From Thermodesulfobacteriota bacterium (GTDB lineage Bacteria; Desulfobacterota; WTBG01; CAIYCZ01; CAIRTM01), in NCBI GenBank assembly GCA_028278025.1, contig JANQFE010000102.1:1-35465 (forward strand): a DNA stretch of 35,465 nucleotides, written 5' to 3'. Shown in pieces: positions 7,561-15,394 of the stretch (positions within the stretch are counted from its first letter, which is position 1; each line of letters opens with the position of its first letter). Made by a program: the position numbers and the translations under genes. A model generated the notes under the pieces. It made no database searches and was not told where the DNA came from. It saw only the letters and a list, made by a program, of their open reading frames with translations.

Positions 7561-8256
7561 ATGGCTTATTTCAAGGAAAAAACATTTGAGAGTAAAAGGA
7601 TTAAATCCCTATTGTGGCTGTTCATTTATGAAAAATATGACGATTATTTAGAACCGCAGCGAAAGGGTACTCCTAAGGGTGAGCCAATCGGGTTATCAAA
7701 AAACAAATACTCTGCCAGCCTTTGGATGCTTGCAAAATATAAATTTCGTGAAATTGCTGATAAACACAACGTTTCACTTAAGCTTGTTACAAAATGGAGC
7801 GCAGAGCCTCTTTTTAAAAGCGCAGTTGCCAATCATTGTGAAGAATTTTGCCACAGATTTATTGATCACACTAAATCCTTATATGTTGATTTTATAAAAG
7901 ACAAAACATCAAACGATCGAGAAAAGTTTTTTGTTGAATGGAGAGAAGCTTTTGACAGCTTAGCAGAAGTCAGTGTAAAACGTGTCTTGCCTGTTCTTTC
8001 CGAGATTTTACAAAAAAAAATCAGGTCGGCCAAGAATGAGTTAGAAACAGAAGCATTAAAAGAAATTAAGCACATCGTAGAAAAGAAGGAAAGTCGACAA
8101 TTGGCAGCAGAAACATCAATACTGTTTGATGAAATAGGCAAAGCAACTGCCATGTTATCTTCGGGCAAAAGAATGTCTGGAAAGGATAAAAAGCTTATTG
8201 TAGACACACTGGAAAAAGTATCAGAGGTTTTGGAAAAAACCATTAAACATATTTAG
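7561..8256 (+). CDS. Hypothetical protein with predicted helix-turn-helix, element cargo
   Basis: The 231-residue product is highly charged and helical. Residues about 62-90 (KFREIADKHNVSLKLVTKW) have the spacing of a helix-turn-helix, as in phage terminase small subunits and related homeodomain-like proteins. The C-terminal half is rich in Lys/Glu and likely coiled coil. I cannot name the family. The start ATG 7561 has AAGG upstream, and a recognisable promoter lies at 7503-7530. It is co-oriented with the repressor and integrase remnant and separated from the repressor by 65 bp. As it sits in a phage-like or satellite-like element, a DNA-packaging, replication or regulatory role is possible but unproven. 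Confidence 0.7.
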   Translation: MAYFKEKTFESKRIKSLLWLFIYEKYDDYLEPQRKGTPKGEPIGLSKNKYSASLWMLAKYKFREIADKHNVSLKLVTKWSAEPLFKSAVANHCEEFCHRFIDHTKSLYVDFIKDKTSNDREKFFVEWREAFDSLAEVSVKRVLPVLSEILQKKIRSAKNELETEALKEIKHIVEKKESRQLAAETSILFDEIGKATAMLSSGKRMSGKDKKLIVDTLEKVSEVLEKTIKHI

Positions 8257-8276
8257 TAATTTTTTTATTAATATAG

Positions 8277-8304
8277 GTAGTAAAAATATATTATATACTA
8301 CTTA
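8277..8304 (+). promoter_or_regulatory. Operator-like block before the repressor gene
   Basis: GTAGTA (8277-8282) and TACTAC (8296-8301) form an inverted repeat with a 13-bp spacer. The block continues TACTACTTA, the same nine bases as at 7531-7539. TATACT at 8294-8299 could serve as a -10 box. The match between the two promoters suggests one regulator, most simply the small repressor encoded immediately downstream. Confidence 0.5.
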
Positions 8305-8321
8305 AATAAAGGGCAAAAAAC

Positions 8322-8546
8322 ATGAGACTTTCAAAGACATTAATTGCTGCTATTAAACTTGACAACCGGAAAGATTACTTAATTGCTCACGAGGCCGGAT
8401 TGCACCCTTCGACACTGTCCAGGATGTTAAATGGCGGTGAAAAAATTAAGCCAAGAGACGAAAGGGTTTTGAGACTAAGTAGGGTTTTGGGCATTTGTGA
8501 AGATTCGTTGTTTGAGGGTGAACATGCAGAACAAACATCCTATTGA
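8322..8546 (+). CDS. Small Cro/C1-type (XRE) DNA-binding protein
   Basis: This 74-residue protein is essentially one helix-turn-helix domain. LIAHEAGLHPSTLSRMLNG gives the two helices with the Ser-Thr-Leu-Ser-Arg recognition helix typical of the XRE group, followed by RVLRLSRVLGICEDSLF, the usual closing helices. It probably regulates the element's own promoters; its upstream region holds an inverted repeat also present before the 231-residue gene. Its 3' end overlaps the start of the integrase remnant (8524) by about 23 bases, so the two were translationally coupled. This fits a regulator-excisionase-integrase order. Confidence 0.85.
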   Translation: MRLSKTLIAAIKLDNRKDYLIAHEAGLHPSTLSRMLNGGEKIKPRDERVLRLSRVLGICEDSLFEGEHAEQTSY

Positions 8547-8862
8547 GAAAAGATTATACACCATCCCTGAAGCTGCTATACCTGAGCGTGTAGCGATGCA
8601 GATTTCAGGACACAAGACACGGAGCATATTTGACCGCTACAAAATCGTGAGCCCAGATGACCTGAAGCAGACTGCATTTAAGCAGGAAATTTATTTAAAT
8701 AGCCTCACGGTTACAAAAACGGTTACAATCCAGAAAAGTGGTGTAAGTGGTAGGAGTAGAGGACAAGCATTGCGTGTCATAACCACTGGCAAAAACTTGC
8801 AAAAAACTGGTGCCGGTGGAGAGACTCGAACTCTCAAGGGCGCAAGGCCCGGGGGATTTTGA
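8524..8862 (+). pseudogene. Integrase remnant (tyrosine recombinase C-terminus) with large internal deletion
   Basis: The start ATG 8524 has GAGGG just upstream. The first 18 or so residues (MQNKHPIEKRLYTIPEAA) resemble the start of an excisionase-like or integrase N-terminal HTH. They are joined directly to a recombinase C-terminus, ERVAMQISGHKTRSIFDRY, which holds the GHKT box His and the final catalytic Tyr. The catalytic core of several hundred residues is missing, so the protein cannot recombine DNA. The frame continues past the expected end, into the tRNA-Leu gene read antisense, and stops with TGA at 8860-8862 inside the anticodon loop. Whether the deletion fused two genes or the ends of one cannot be told from the sequence alone. 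Confidence 0.8.
8709..8727 (+). promoter_or_regulatory. Candidate integrase arm-type site, right end
   Basis: GGTTACAAAAACGGTTACA contains two direct GTTACA motifs 12 bp apart, about 80 bp inside the 8808-8863 core. It matches the pair at 5190-5207 and lies within the integrase remnant's coding region. The role as an arm site is inferred from the paired placement. Confidence 0.45.
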
Positions 8863-8863
8863 G
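8808..8863 (-). repeat. Proximal attachment-site repeat within tRNA-Leu
   Basis: This is the tRNA-side copy of the exact 56-bp repeat, extending from CCA to the anticodon loop. The crossover by the lost integrase must lie inside this shared stretch. The 3' half of the tRNA is supplied by element DNA, which restores a full gene. Confidence 0.9.
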
Positions 8864-8895
8864 TCCCCTGCGTCTACCAGTTCCACCACACCGGC
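8808..8895 (-). tRNA. tRNA-Leu(CAA), with encoded CCA
   Basis: On the minus strand the acceptor stem GCCGGTG (8895-8889) pairs with CACCGGC (8818-8812), followed by discriminator A (8811) and CCA (8810-8808). The anticodon loop CTCAAAA is closed by a GGGGA/TCCCC stem, giving anticodon CAA (8861-8859), which reads UUG leucine codons. The long variable arm (GGGCCTTGCGCCC region) is typical of class II tRNA-Leu, and the T arm contains GTTCGAGTC. It is intact despite integration of the element at its 3' half. Confidence 0.96.
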
Positions 8896-9096
8896 ACTTG
8901 AGCTAACTGTTTATTTGGACTTGGTTTTTCACATTATGCGACAAACCAAGATTGTTGTCAAGCAGATCAAAAAAAAGGCAAAACAAAAGGCTTTTCACCT
9001 TTTTTACTAATCACGATTTTTCTTGCTGGCGGATTTTTTTCTGTTCACGAATCACCTGACCCGCCATAGCTTCAGCGACGGCGGACGAATTACCAA
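8896..9096. other. 200-bp spacer after tRNA-Leu
   Basis: No gene is visible between the tRNA and the binding-protein gene. The word AATCACGATTTTT occurs twice (about 9010 and 9095), perhaps a small duplication. It marks the return from the AT-rich element to chromosomal composition. Confidence 0.3.
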
Positions 9097-10023
9097 TCAC
9101 GATTTTTTATAATGCTGCCCTTCCGGGTGAACCTTCTCAATTAAAGAAAGCTCAAACACATCATCCTGCGAGAGATCTCCCTCCAGATAACCCATCTGCT
9201 GCAGGACGGGTATGAACCTCATGGTGGCATCGATATACTCAGGGGGGACCGATGCACAGTACCGCGGAGAAATTGCGAAGACCTCCCGAATAAAGTCAGT
9301 ACCAACAATCTTGACAGCATGTGCAACCACTTTAGAAGCCTCATGCGGTTTTTCACGTATAAAATTACAGGCCTGTTCATGAATAGATAAAAACTGCTCC
9401 AGCAGGTTTGGGCGGCCCAGCATGTCCTTGCGCACCACGATTCCATAACTCGGATTGAAGGGCCACAGAAGCGCCGGTGGAATAATAATGCTGTGGTCAT
9501 ACCATTTTGACGCCAGCACGGCCAGGGGCGGGGTGCCGACCGCCCCGCAGATTTCACCCTCATTGATGGCTTCCGGGATAAGGTCAGCCCAGGGGTAGTT
9601 TGCAACCTCAGTCTGGACAAGTCCGTAAGTCTCTATAAGATGGCGGATAAGCACATCATGGATTGACCCCCTGGCAGGAGAGCCCAGCCGGCTGCCTTCA
9701 AACTGCTTGAGCACGGCCGGTATATCCTGATCAGTCACTGCTGCGGCAACCCCCTGCCGGGCAATCATGACGGTTCCTTCAACATGACCGCCGCCGATAC
9801 ATTTCAGGGGAATATCTTTGCCGATAGCGATCATTGCCGGCGGAAGACCGATATAGCCGATATCAATTATACCGGCCCCAAAAGCTTCTACCATGGCCGG
9901 TCCTGTGCCGAAAAGCTGCCACTGGCTCGCCGCGCCGGTATACTTCTCAACCCACCCCAGCTCTTTAATAATGTGGGCGGTGTGATACATGGTGGAAAGG
10001 TATCCAATGCGCAGCGTGTCCAT
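9097..10023 (-). CDS. NitT/TauT-type solute-binding protein without signal peptide
   Basis: The 308-residue product has the fold signature of the NMT1/SsuA-like group of periplasmic binding proteins: RIGYLSTMYHTA at the start, then GTGPAMVEAFGAGIIDIGYIGLPPAMIAI and RLGSPARGSIHDVL. Members usually bind small anions, sulfonates or pyrimidine precursors for an ABC transporter. ATG 10023 has AGGAGG directly upstream, so the start is firm, and the mature domain begins at residue 4. No signal peptide or lipobox is visible, and no ATPase or permease gene is adjacent. It may act in the cytoplasm, for example in cofactor precursor chemistry or sensing, or may have lost its export signal. The substrate is unknown. 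Confidence 0.82.
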   Translation of the reverse strand: MDTLRIGYLSTMYHTAHIIKELGWVEKYTGAASQWQLFGTGPAMVEAFGAGIIDIGYIGLPPAMIAIGKDIPLKCIGGGHVEGTVMIARQGVAAAVTDQDIPAVLKQFEGSRLGSPARGSIHDVLIRHLIETYGLVQTEVANYPWADLIPEAINEGEICGAVGTPPLAVLASKWYDHSIIIPPALLWPFNPSYGIVVRKDMLGRPNLLEQFLSIHEQACNFIREKPHEASKVVAHAVKIVGTDFIREVFAISPRYCASVPPEYIDATMRFIPVLQQMGYLEGDLSQDDVFELSLIEKVHPEGQHYKKS

Positions 10024-10079
10024 GGTCCTCCTTTGAAGTATCTGCCGAAGAGCGCTAAAAAAACCTCCTGGCTAATCGG

Positions 10080-12764
10080 CTATTGGCTATTGGCTAATTT
10101 ATCTTTCATTTCAGCAACAAATTCTTGGGTAAGTTTTTTATCAATCAGTGCTGAGGGATTCACCAGCGACTTTTCAAAATGGAACAGTGCTTTTTCATAA
10201 GCTTTCTTATATCTGAATATTATTCCCAGGTTATAGTGGGCCAGTGAAAAAGAGGGTTCGAGCTGCAGTGTTTTTTCATATTCTGTTTGAGCCTGTTGAT
10301 AGTTGCCCAAACGCAGGTAGACTGTTGCCACGTTGTATTGGGCATCCCTGAGCTCGGGATCAAGCTTAAGGGCCTTTTTAAAGAGCTTAAGAGCCTTCTT
10401 TTCCTTGTTCTTGCTGATATAGATCTGCCCAAGCAGATTATGTGCTTCTGCTATGTTTGGATTAAGTGCAATAGAGCCCTTCAAAAACTCCTCTGACTTG
10501 GCATACTCTTTCATGTAATAATAGGTAAGGGCAATATTGTAGAATAAATACGGATTCTGGGGAGTTATATCAAGGGCTTTATCATACTGGGCCAGTGCTT
10601 TTCTATATTTGCCTTTCTGTTGCAGCATATTACCCTTGGTAATAAATGCACCGGCAGTCTTGTTTTTTTTTGCCAACACCGGCGCAAGGACTTCCCGGGC
10701 CTTTTCGGTTTGACCGGCATTCAGATACAGCCCGCTCAGCAATGTGCGGACTTCATCCATCTGCGGCTTGAGCTTTAATGCTGTCTCATACTCCTGAATG
10801 GCCTCTTCGTTTTTTTGCTGAGACCGATAGAGGTTGGCAAGATTAAAATGGGGCTCGGCGTAATCCTTTTCAATGGCAATGGCGCGTTCATAGTTTTCAA
10901 TAGCCCGATCATAATCCTTTGTTGAAAAATAGACGATCCCCAGATTATTGTAGCCCTTAGCAGACTCAGGCATAATGCTTAAGTACTTTTCAAAATACTG
11001 TTTGGCTGAATCATACTCGTTCATTTTAAGATAGCAATACCCTGTATTAAGCATTGCATTGATATTGTTCGGATGCGCCCGCAGCGATTCTTGGTATTCT
11101 TCCAGGGCCTTATGATATCTACCCTGCATGGTATAATTACGGGCCAGCAGGGCCGGTATGTTAAAGTTCCACATGGAAAAAATTTTGGCCTGCTGCAAGA
11201 GTTCATTAGACTCTTTTGCTCGTCCCTTATCTCCGTAGGCCAGGGCTGTTACAAAATATTTGTCAGACAATACAATTTTGCGCAGGAAGTAAACCGAAGA
11301 GCATAGAAACAGGATCAGGATAAGTGCCAGCCCTATGCGAACACCGACCTGCAGGCCATACCCGGACAGGCTGAAACTCTTTGGCCTGATAGTACTGTAG
11401 AGAAATCCTATAAAACCAAAACAGATAAAAATATAGACCGGCGGCATGGCTCGTTCTACCGGAAAGCTGAAAAAGGCTATGATTAAAAATGCAACGACAC
11501 TAAGCAAAATGAAAAGAACCCGCGCCTTATTGCGTTCGTTTGCCTGAAGGTATACTCGCACGCACAGAAAAATAAAGACGGCAAACATAGATGCATAGGC
11601 ACCAAACCCAAAAACTCCCAGTTCTACCCACATCTGCAAATGGTCATTATGCACCCGGTTTACCTGTTTGGCTTCACTAAATGTCCAGTCCACCTCAACC
11701 GCGCGGTGGTAGAGCGGATAGATAAGTTTAAAGTTATTAAGGCCGACCCCCAGCCAGATATTGTCCTTGGTCATTTCCCATGTGTTTTTCCACCAGAACG
11801 TACGCAGCTGGGCCGTAGAACCTTCTTTAAGGCTGCCCATGGAGGCCAGCCGCTCTGTCAGCGTACCGTCATCAATATGCAGTTCTTTTTTAAGGGGTGA
11901 CACCCAGAACAGCGACAGAAAAACAACAATACAAATCCCTATATAACCAAACTTTTTTTTACCGAGGGTTGCTTTAATCTTTCCGGCAAAGGGTTGTTTA
12001 AATGAAAAAAATATTAAGACCAGGGAAACCGCCAGCACGGCAATCCAGGCCGAGCGTGTTTTAGTATAGTACAGGAAGAGCAGGGTAACGGCGAGTATTA
12101 CGCTGCTCAAAAATTTTATGATTCTCTGCTTATACATGAAAAAAGATCCGACGATAAAAGGAAACCCGATAGCCAGCATATGGGCCGCCATGTTCTTATT
12201 GGAAAACGTGCTGGCCGGCGGGGTAAGCTGTGGTATCCAGGTGATGTTCCACAGTTTTTGTAAAATGCCGATGACAGAAACAAAAAAAACACTCAGGGCG
12301 CTGATTAAAAAGAACCGGTCGATGGTATAAGCTCTTTTTAGCGTGTTGGTAATGTAAAAATAAAAAATAATGCAGGCTGCCCAGTGCAGCAGTGAAAGCG
12401 TTGCCGTATACCGGTTTACGGCCTGCAGGAGAGAAAGCCAGCAAAAGCCGTAAAAAAGCAGGACCGGAATATCAAGGGGGGTGCGCTTCCAGGTCAGAGG
12501 TACACTTCCTTTAAAACACACAATCGCAGCAAGGGCCAGCAGGGCAATGCCCCACTGCAGCACTGCCATCTTGGGATTATTATCAAACTCCCCCCCCATA
12601 CATAAAAAAACAAGCGGGGCCACACCAATCAGAATCAGGAACCCAAATTCCAAAATATTATCCCGAAACATTCCCTTGCCGGACTCAGCCGTCTCCGTTT
12701 GCCGGACGGCCTGTGTCTGGTGCTTATCTTTTACAGCTTTTTTCTTCTTTTCCCTTTTTCCCAT
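10080..12764 (-). CDS. O-antigen ligase-like membrane protein fused to TPR repeats
   Basis: The 894-residue product starts with a very basic cytoplasmic tail (MGKREKKKKAVKDK). About a dozen membrane segments follow between residues 40 and 480. They include the large loop segment typical of Wzy/O-antigen ligase proteins (GVGLNNFKLIYPLYHR, then VNRVHNDHLQMWVELGVFG). The rest, from about residue 510, is a run of TPR repeats (for example AIENYERAIAIEKDYAEPHFNLANLY). Family members transfer or polymerise undecaprenyl-linked glycans at the outer face of the inner membrane. I chose ATG 12764 because AAGGA precedes it and the longer frame would overlap the upstream gene. It is the last gene of the glycosyltransferase operon, 14 bp after its neighbour. 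Confidence 0.88.
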   Translation of the reverse strand: MGKREKKKKAVKDKHQTQAVRQTETAESGKGMFRDNILEFGFLILIGVAPLVFLCMGGEFDNNPKMAVLQWGIALLALAAIVCFKGSVPLTWKRTPLDIPVLLFYGFCWLSLLQAVNRYTATLSLLHWAACIIFYFYITNTLKRAYTIDRFFLISALSVFFVSVIGILQKLWNITWIPQLTPPASTFSNKNMAAHMLAIGFPFIVGSFFMYKQRIIKFLSSVILAVTLLFLYYTKTRSAWIAVLAVSLVLIFFSFKQPFAGKIKATLGKKKFGYIGICIVVFLSLFWVSPLKKELHIDDGTLTERLASMGSLKEGSTAQLRTFWWKNTWEMTKDNIWLGVGLNNFKLIYPLYHRAVEVDWTFSEAKQVNRVHNDHLQMWVELGVFGFGAYASMFAVFIFLCVRVYLQANERNKARVLFILLSVVAFLIIAFFSFPVERAMPPVYIFICFGFIGFLYSTIRPKSFSLSGYGLQVGVRIGLALILILFLCSSVYFLRKIVLSDKYFVTALAYGDKGRAKESNELLQQAKIFSMWNFNIPALLARNYTMQGRYHKALEEYQESLRAHPNNINAMLNTGYCYLKMNEYDSAKQYFEKYLSIMPESAKGYNNLGIVYFSTKDYDRAIENYERAIAIEKDYAEPHFNLANLYRSQQKNEEAIQEYETALKLKPQMDEVRTLLSGLYLNAGQTEKAREVLAPVLAKKNKTAGAFITKGNMLQQKGKYRKALAQYDKALDITPQNPYLFYNIALTYYYMKEYAKSEEFLKGSIALNPNIAEAHNLLGQIYISKNKEKKALKLFKKALKLDPELRDAQYNVATVYLRLGNYQQAQTEYEKTLQLEPSFSLAHYNLGIIFRYKKAYEKALFHFEKSLVNPSALIDKKLTQEFVAEMKDKLANSQ

Positions 12765-12778
12765 ACTCACGTAATCCT

Positions 12779-13897
12779 TCAACAAGAATACAGCAGCTCG
12801 GCATACACAGCCCGGGTTGCCTTTACCATCCTTTCGGCTGAAAAAACTTTTTGGCATTTTCTGCGTGCATTCTGCCCCAGACTCCGGCGTAGAGTCTCAT
12901 CAGATGAAAGTCTGATAATGGCCCTGGCCAGACTGCTGCTATCACGGGGAGGAACCAGACAGCCGTTTATCCCGTCTTCAATAAGCTCCGGTAAAGCACT
13001 TACCTTGGTGGCAATAATGGGTTTACCCATTGCCATTGCCTCAAGCACCGCAAGACCAAAACCTTCCCACAGTGACGGATGAATAAACACATCTAAGTTG
13101 CGCAGTACATTGTCAATATCTGTGCGAAAACCGGCAAACTGTACCACCCGGCTCAGGTTCTTATCCTGTACAAGCCTTTGTAGAGATGCCATCAGAGGTC
13201 CTTCCCCAACGATAAGCAACCGAATATCATCACGGGATGTGCAGGCCTCTGCAAAAGCCTCGATAAGGTATCGATGCCCTTTTTGTTCAACAAGGCGTGC
13301 CGTGATGCCGAACACCAGGTCCTGCCTGCTAAAGCCCCACTCACTACGGACTGATATACTTCCGCTAACCGGCTCGCTGGTATCCAGCCCGTAATACACT
13401 GTAGTACTTTTTTCAGGGGGAACATGTTCAACCTCCGTGACAAACTGCCTGATCCAGTTTGATATGGTAATAATGTGAGAGACTCTTTTGTTCAGAAAAA
13501 TATTAAGTCTTCGTACAATCCGGTTTCTTCTGAACTCATCATCATTATGTTTTGTGGATACTATGGGGCGCATACCTGCCAGCCGCGCCGCAAGTATCCC
13601 GTACAGGTCACCGTGGATGAGATGGGTATGTACAAGTCCGGGTTTAAGCTTCTGCAGGAGACTATATATTTTTATAAAGCAGGCGGGATCAATGTCAAAG
13701 CGGATGGGGAGGGTATAGACACGCACACCACGCGTTCTGAGCTCATCACAATATGCATCTACCGGTTTGCCCGGTTCAGTCAAGATTATAAAAATGGTTT
13801 CATAATCGGTGGTAAGTGCCGGCAGCAGGCCCAGGAGATGTTTCTCCATTCCATGAATACCGGTTGCCTTGGCGATATGCACTATTTTGCTACGCAT
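12779..13897 (-). CDS. Family GT4 glycosyltransferase
   Basis: The 372-residue product has the GT-B two-domain layout. The N-terminal acceptor domain begins KIVHIAKATGIHGMEKHLL and contains LVHTHLIHGDLYG. The nucleotide-sugar domain has GITARLVEQKGHRYLIEAF, LLIVGEGP and the E-x7-E motif SLWEGFGLAVLEAM (Glu278 and Glu286), followed by GKPIIATKVSALPELI. It should be a retaining transferase acting at the cytoplasmic face on a polysaccharide or glycan precursor. It is the second gene of the operon, six bases after the preceding GT4 gene and 14 bases before the ligase gene. The sugar and acceptor cannot be read from the sequence. Confidence 0.93.
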   Translation of the reverse strand: MRSKIVHIAKATGIHGMEKHLLGLLPALTTDYETIFIILTEPGKPVDAYCDELRTRGVRVYTLPIRFDIDPACFIKIYSLLQKLKPGLVHTHLIHGDLYGILAARLAGMRPIVSTKHNDDEFRRNRIVRRLNIFLNKRVSHIITISNWIRQFVTEVEHVPPEKSTTVYYGLDTSEPVSGSISVRSEWGFSRQDLVFGITARLVEQKGHRYLIEAFAEACTSRDDIRLLIVGEGPLMASLQRLVQDKNLSRVVQFAGFRTDIDNVLRNLDVFIHPSLWEGFGLAVLEAMAMGKPIIATKVSALPELIEDGINGCLVPPRDSSSLARAIIRLSSDETLRRSLGQNARRKCQKVFSAERMVKATRAVYAELLYSC

Positions 13898-13903
13898 GTT
13901 TGG

Positions 13904-15076
13904 TTAAACCCGTACTGCTTTCTTGGTTAACAGCGCTTCATAAAGACTCTCTATTTTTATCATCATCTGCCAGACCGAAAATTCCTGCTCCACCAGGCTG
14001 CGTCCCCTGCCGGCCATGTCTCTGCGCAGGGAGGCATTCTCAAGAAGCCGCGCAACTTTTTTTGCCATAAGAGCAACATTATGAGGATCCGTAAGAAAAC
14101 CGTTCTCACCATCTTTGATCACTTCACATACGCCGTCTACGGCATTGGCAACAACCGGCAGACCGGCTGCCAGGGCTTGGGGAATAACCCGCGGAAGCCC
14201 CTCCCACAGTGAAGTTAATATAAAAACATCCATACAGCCCAGAAGCGCTGCAACATCGCTGCGTAGGCCCGGCAGAAAAACATCGTTTGTCAAATGCAGT
14301 TGCCGGATAAGGTTTTCGGTTTCAGCACGCAGCGGGCCATCCCCTACAAAAATAAACTGGGCCGGGGGGTGAATCTTTTTTACCGCAGCTGCAACTCTAA
14401 CAAAATCCAAAGGGTTTTTCTGCCGGGAGAGCCGTCCGACAGTCCCCACTACCGGGGCCTCAGGGTTTATACCCAGCTGCTGTTTAAGCGCCCGGATATC
14501 CTTACCCGGATCGGTGAAATCCTTAATATTTATGCAGCTGTGAATAGTGGTGTAGAGCTCTTTTGTGCCGATTCTGTCCTGATTACCCTTTTGTTCATTA
14601 AGGTATGAAACAACAATGAGCTTGTCACTAATGCGGGCTGATATTCTTTCCAGAAAGGTAAACAGGGCTCTTTTTATAAAACTGCGCTGTACGTTGTGTC
14701 CCCAGCCATGAACCGTATGGATGATCACGGGAACGCCAGCGATCTTTGCGGCCCATCGACCCAGTATGCCTGCTTTTGAACTGTGGGTATGCACAATATG
14801 GGCTTTATGAGTCCTGAATATATGTACCATTTTTCTCAGGACGGCAAAATCTTTGGCGAGATGGGGTTCTCTGACAAGATCCGGCAGAATCGTGAGCGGA
14901 ATCTGCCGTTTTTGTACCTCTGAGATGATTTCTCCCTCGGGCCCTGTTTGAGCTCCGGAAATGATCTGTGCCGCGTAACGCCGGGGATTTAAATAAGCAC
15001 AGATTTCCATGGTGTTCTGTTGGGCACCACCAACAATAAGACGTGTAATTGGATGAAAAACGTTAACTTTTCCCAT
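13904..15076 (-). CDS. Family GT4 glycosyltransferase, first gene of the operon
   Basis: The 390-residue GT-B protein has an N-terminal domain opening FHPITRLIVGGAQQNTMEI (the GGAQ loop) and containing HIVHTHSSKAGILGR. The donor domain has VGTVGRLSRQKNPLDFV, FIFVGDGPLR and SLWEGLPRVIPQALAAG. The second Glu of the usual E-x7-E motif is Gln here (Glu292 and Gln300), a substitution that could change donor handling. The preceding 318 bp are AT-rich and should contain the operon promoter. Coupling with the next GT4 gene (six bases) and the ligase-like gene points to joint synthesis of a surface polysaccharide. Confidence 0.92.
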   Translation of the reverse strand: MGKVNVFHPITRLIVGGAQQNTMEICAYLNPRRYAAQIISGAQTGPEGEIISEVQKRQIPLTILPDLVREPHLAKDFAVLRKMVHIFRTHKAHIVHTHSSKAGILGRWAAKIAGVPVIIHTVHGWGHNVQRSFIKRALFTFLERISARISDKLIVVSYLNEQKGNQDRIGTKELYTTIHSCINIKDFTDPGKDIRALKQQLGINPEAPVVGTVGRLSRQKNPLDFVRVAAAVKKIHPPAQFIFVGDGPLRAETENLIRQLHLTNDVFLPGLRSDVAALLGCMDVFILTSLWEGLPRVIPQALAAGLPVVANAVDGVCEVIKDGENGFLTDPHNVALMAKKVARLLENASLRRDMAGRGRSLVEQEFSVWQMMIKIESLYEALLTKKAVRV

Positions 15077-15394
15077 ACTCTCGTTATTTGTACAAAAGCC
15101 TCATACCGTCATACCGCTAAACTGTGTTACGATACACCAACTTATTCAGTATGTCTATATAGAAACGATAGATACATAATGCACTAAAGACGTTCACATA
15201 TAAAGCAAAATATATATTATTTAAAAATATAAAAAATTATTTTAAAAAAAATTATAAAATAAAATTTATTTAAAAATAATAGCAATATTTCTTAAAATAC
15301 CCTTTAAAAACAGTCAAGTTTCTTACAAACGTGCCGATTATATAACATAATATTATATAAAAACACTAAAAACAGTTGCATGTGTGGTTAAAAA
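15077..15394. promoter_or_regulatory. Very AT-rich divergent promoter region
   Basis: This spacer separates the minus-strand polysaccharide operon from the plus-strand exported-protein genes. Positions 15200-15300 are almost pure A/T. Two copies of the palindrome TTATATAA lie at 15338-15345 and 15353-15360, close to the plus-strand start. I see no ORF. The promoter role is inferred from position and composition; I cannot assign a confident -35/-10 pair. Confidence 0.45.

Larger units (their letters stand above)
5020..8895. mobile_element. Decayed integrative element in tRNA-Leu(CAA)
   Basis: The element is bounded by an exact 56-bp direct repeat (5020-5075 and 8808-8863) matching the tRNA-Leu 3' half through CCA. 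The interior is clearly more AT-rich than the flanks. From the left it carries a papain-like peptidase gene, a 55-residue peptide gene, a predicted HTH gene, a Cro/C1-like repressor and an integrase fragment next to the tRNA. This is the standard layout of tRNA-targeting tyrosine-recombinase elements, with the recombinase gene adjacent to the reconstituted tRNA. Most of the integrase is deleted, so self-mobility is probably lost. Confidence 0.82.

Noticed and set aside
8695..8889. Minus-strand ORF of 64 codons starting MVELVDAGDSKSPG
   Set aside because: It is the tRNA-Leu gene itself read as protein, a well-known annotation artefact.
8810..9010. Plus-strand ORF of 66 codons (MPVERLELSRAQ)
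   Set aside because: Translation of the antisense strand of tRNA-Leu plus spacer; no ribosome site and no family.
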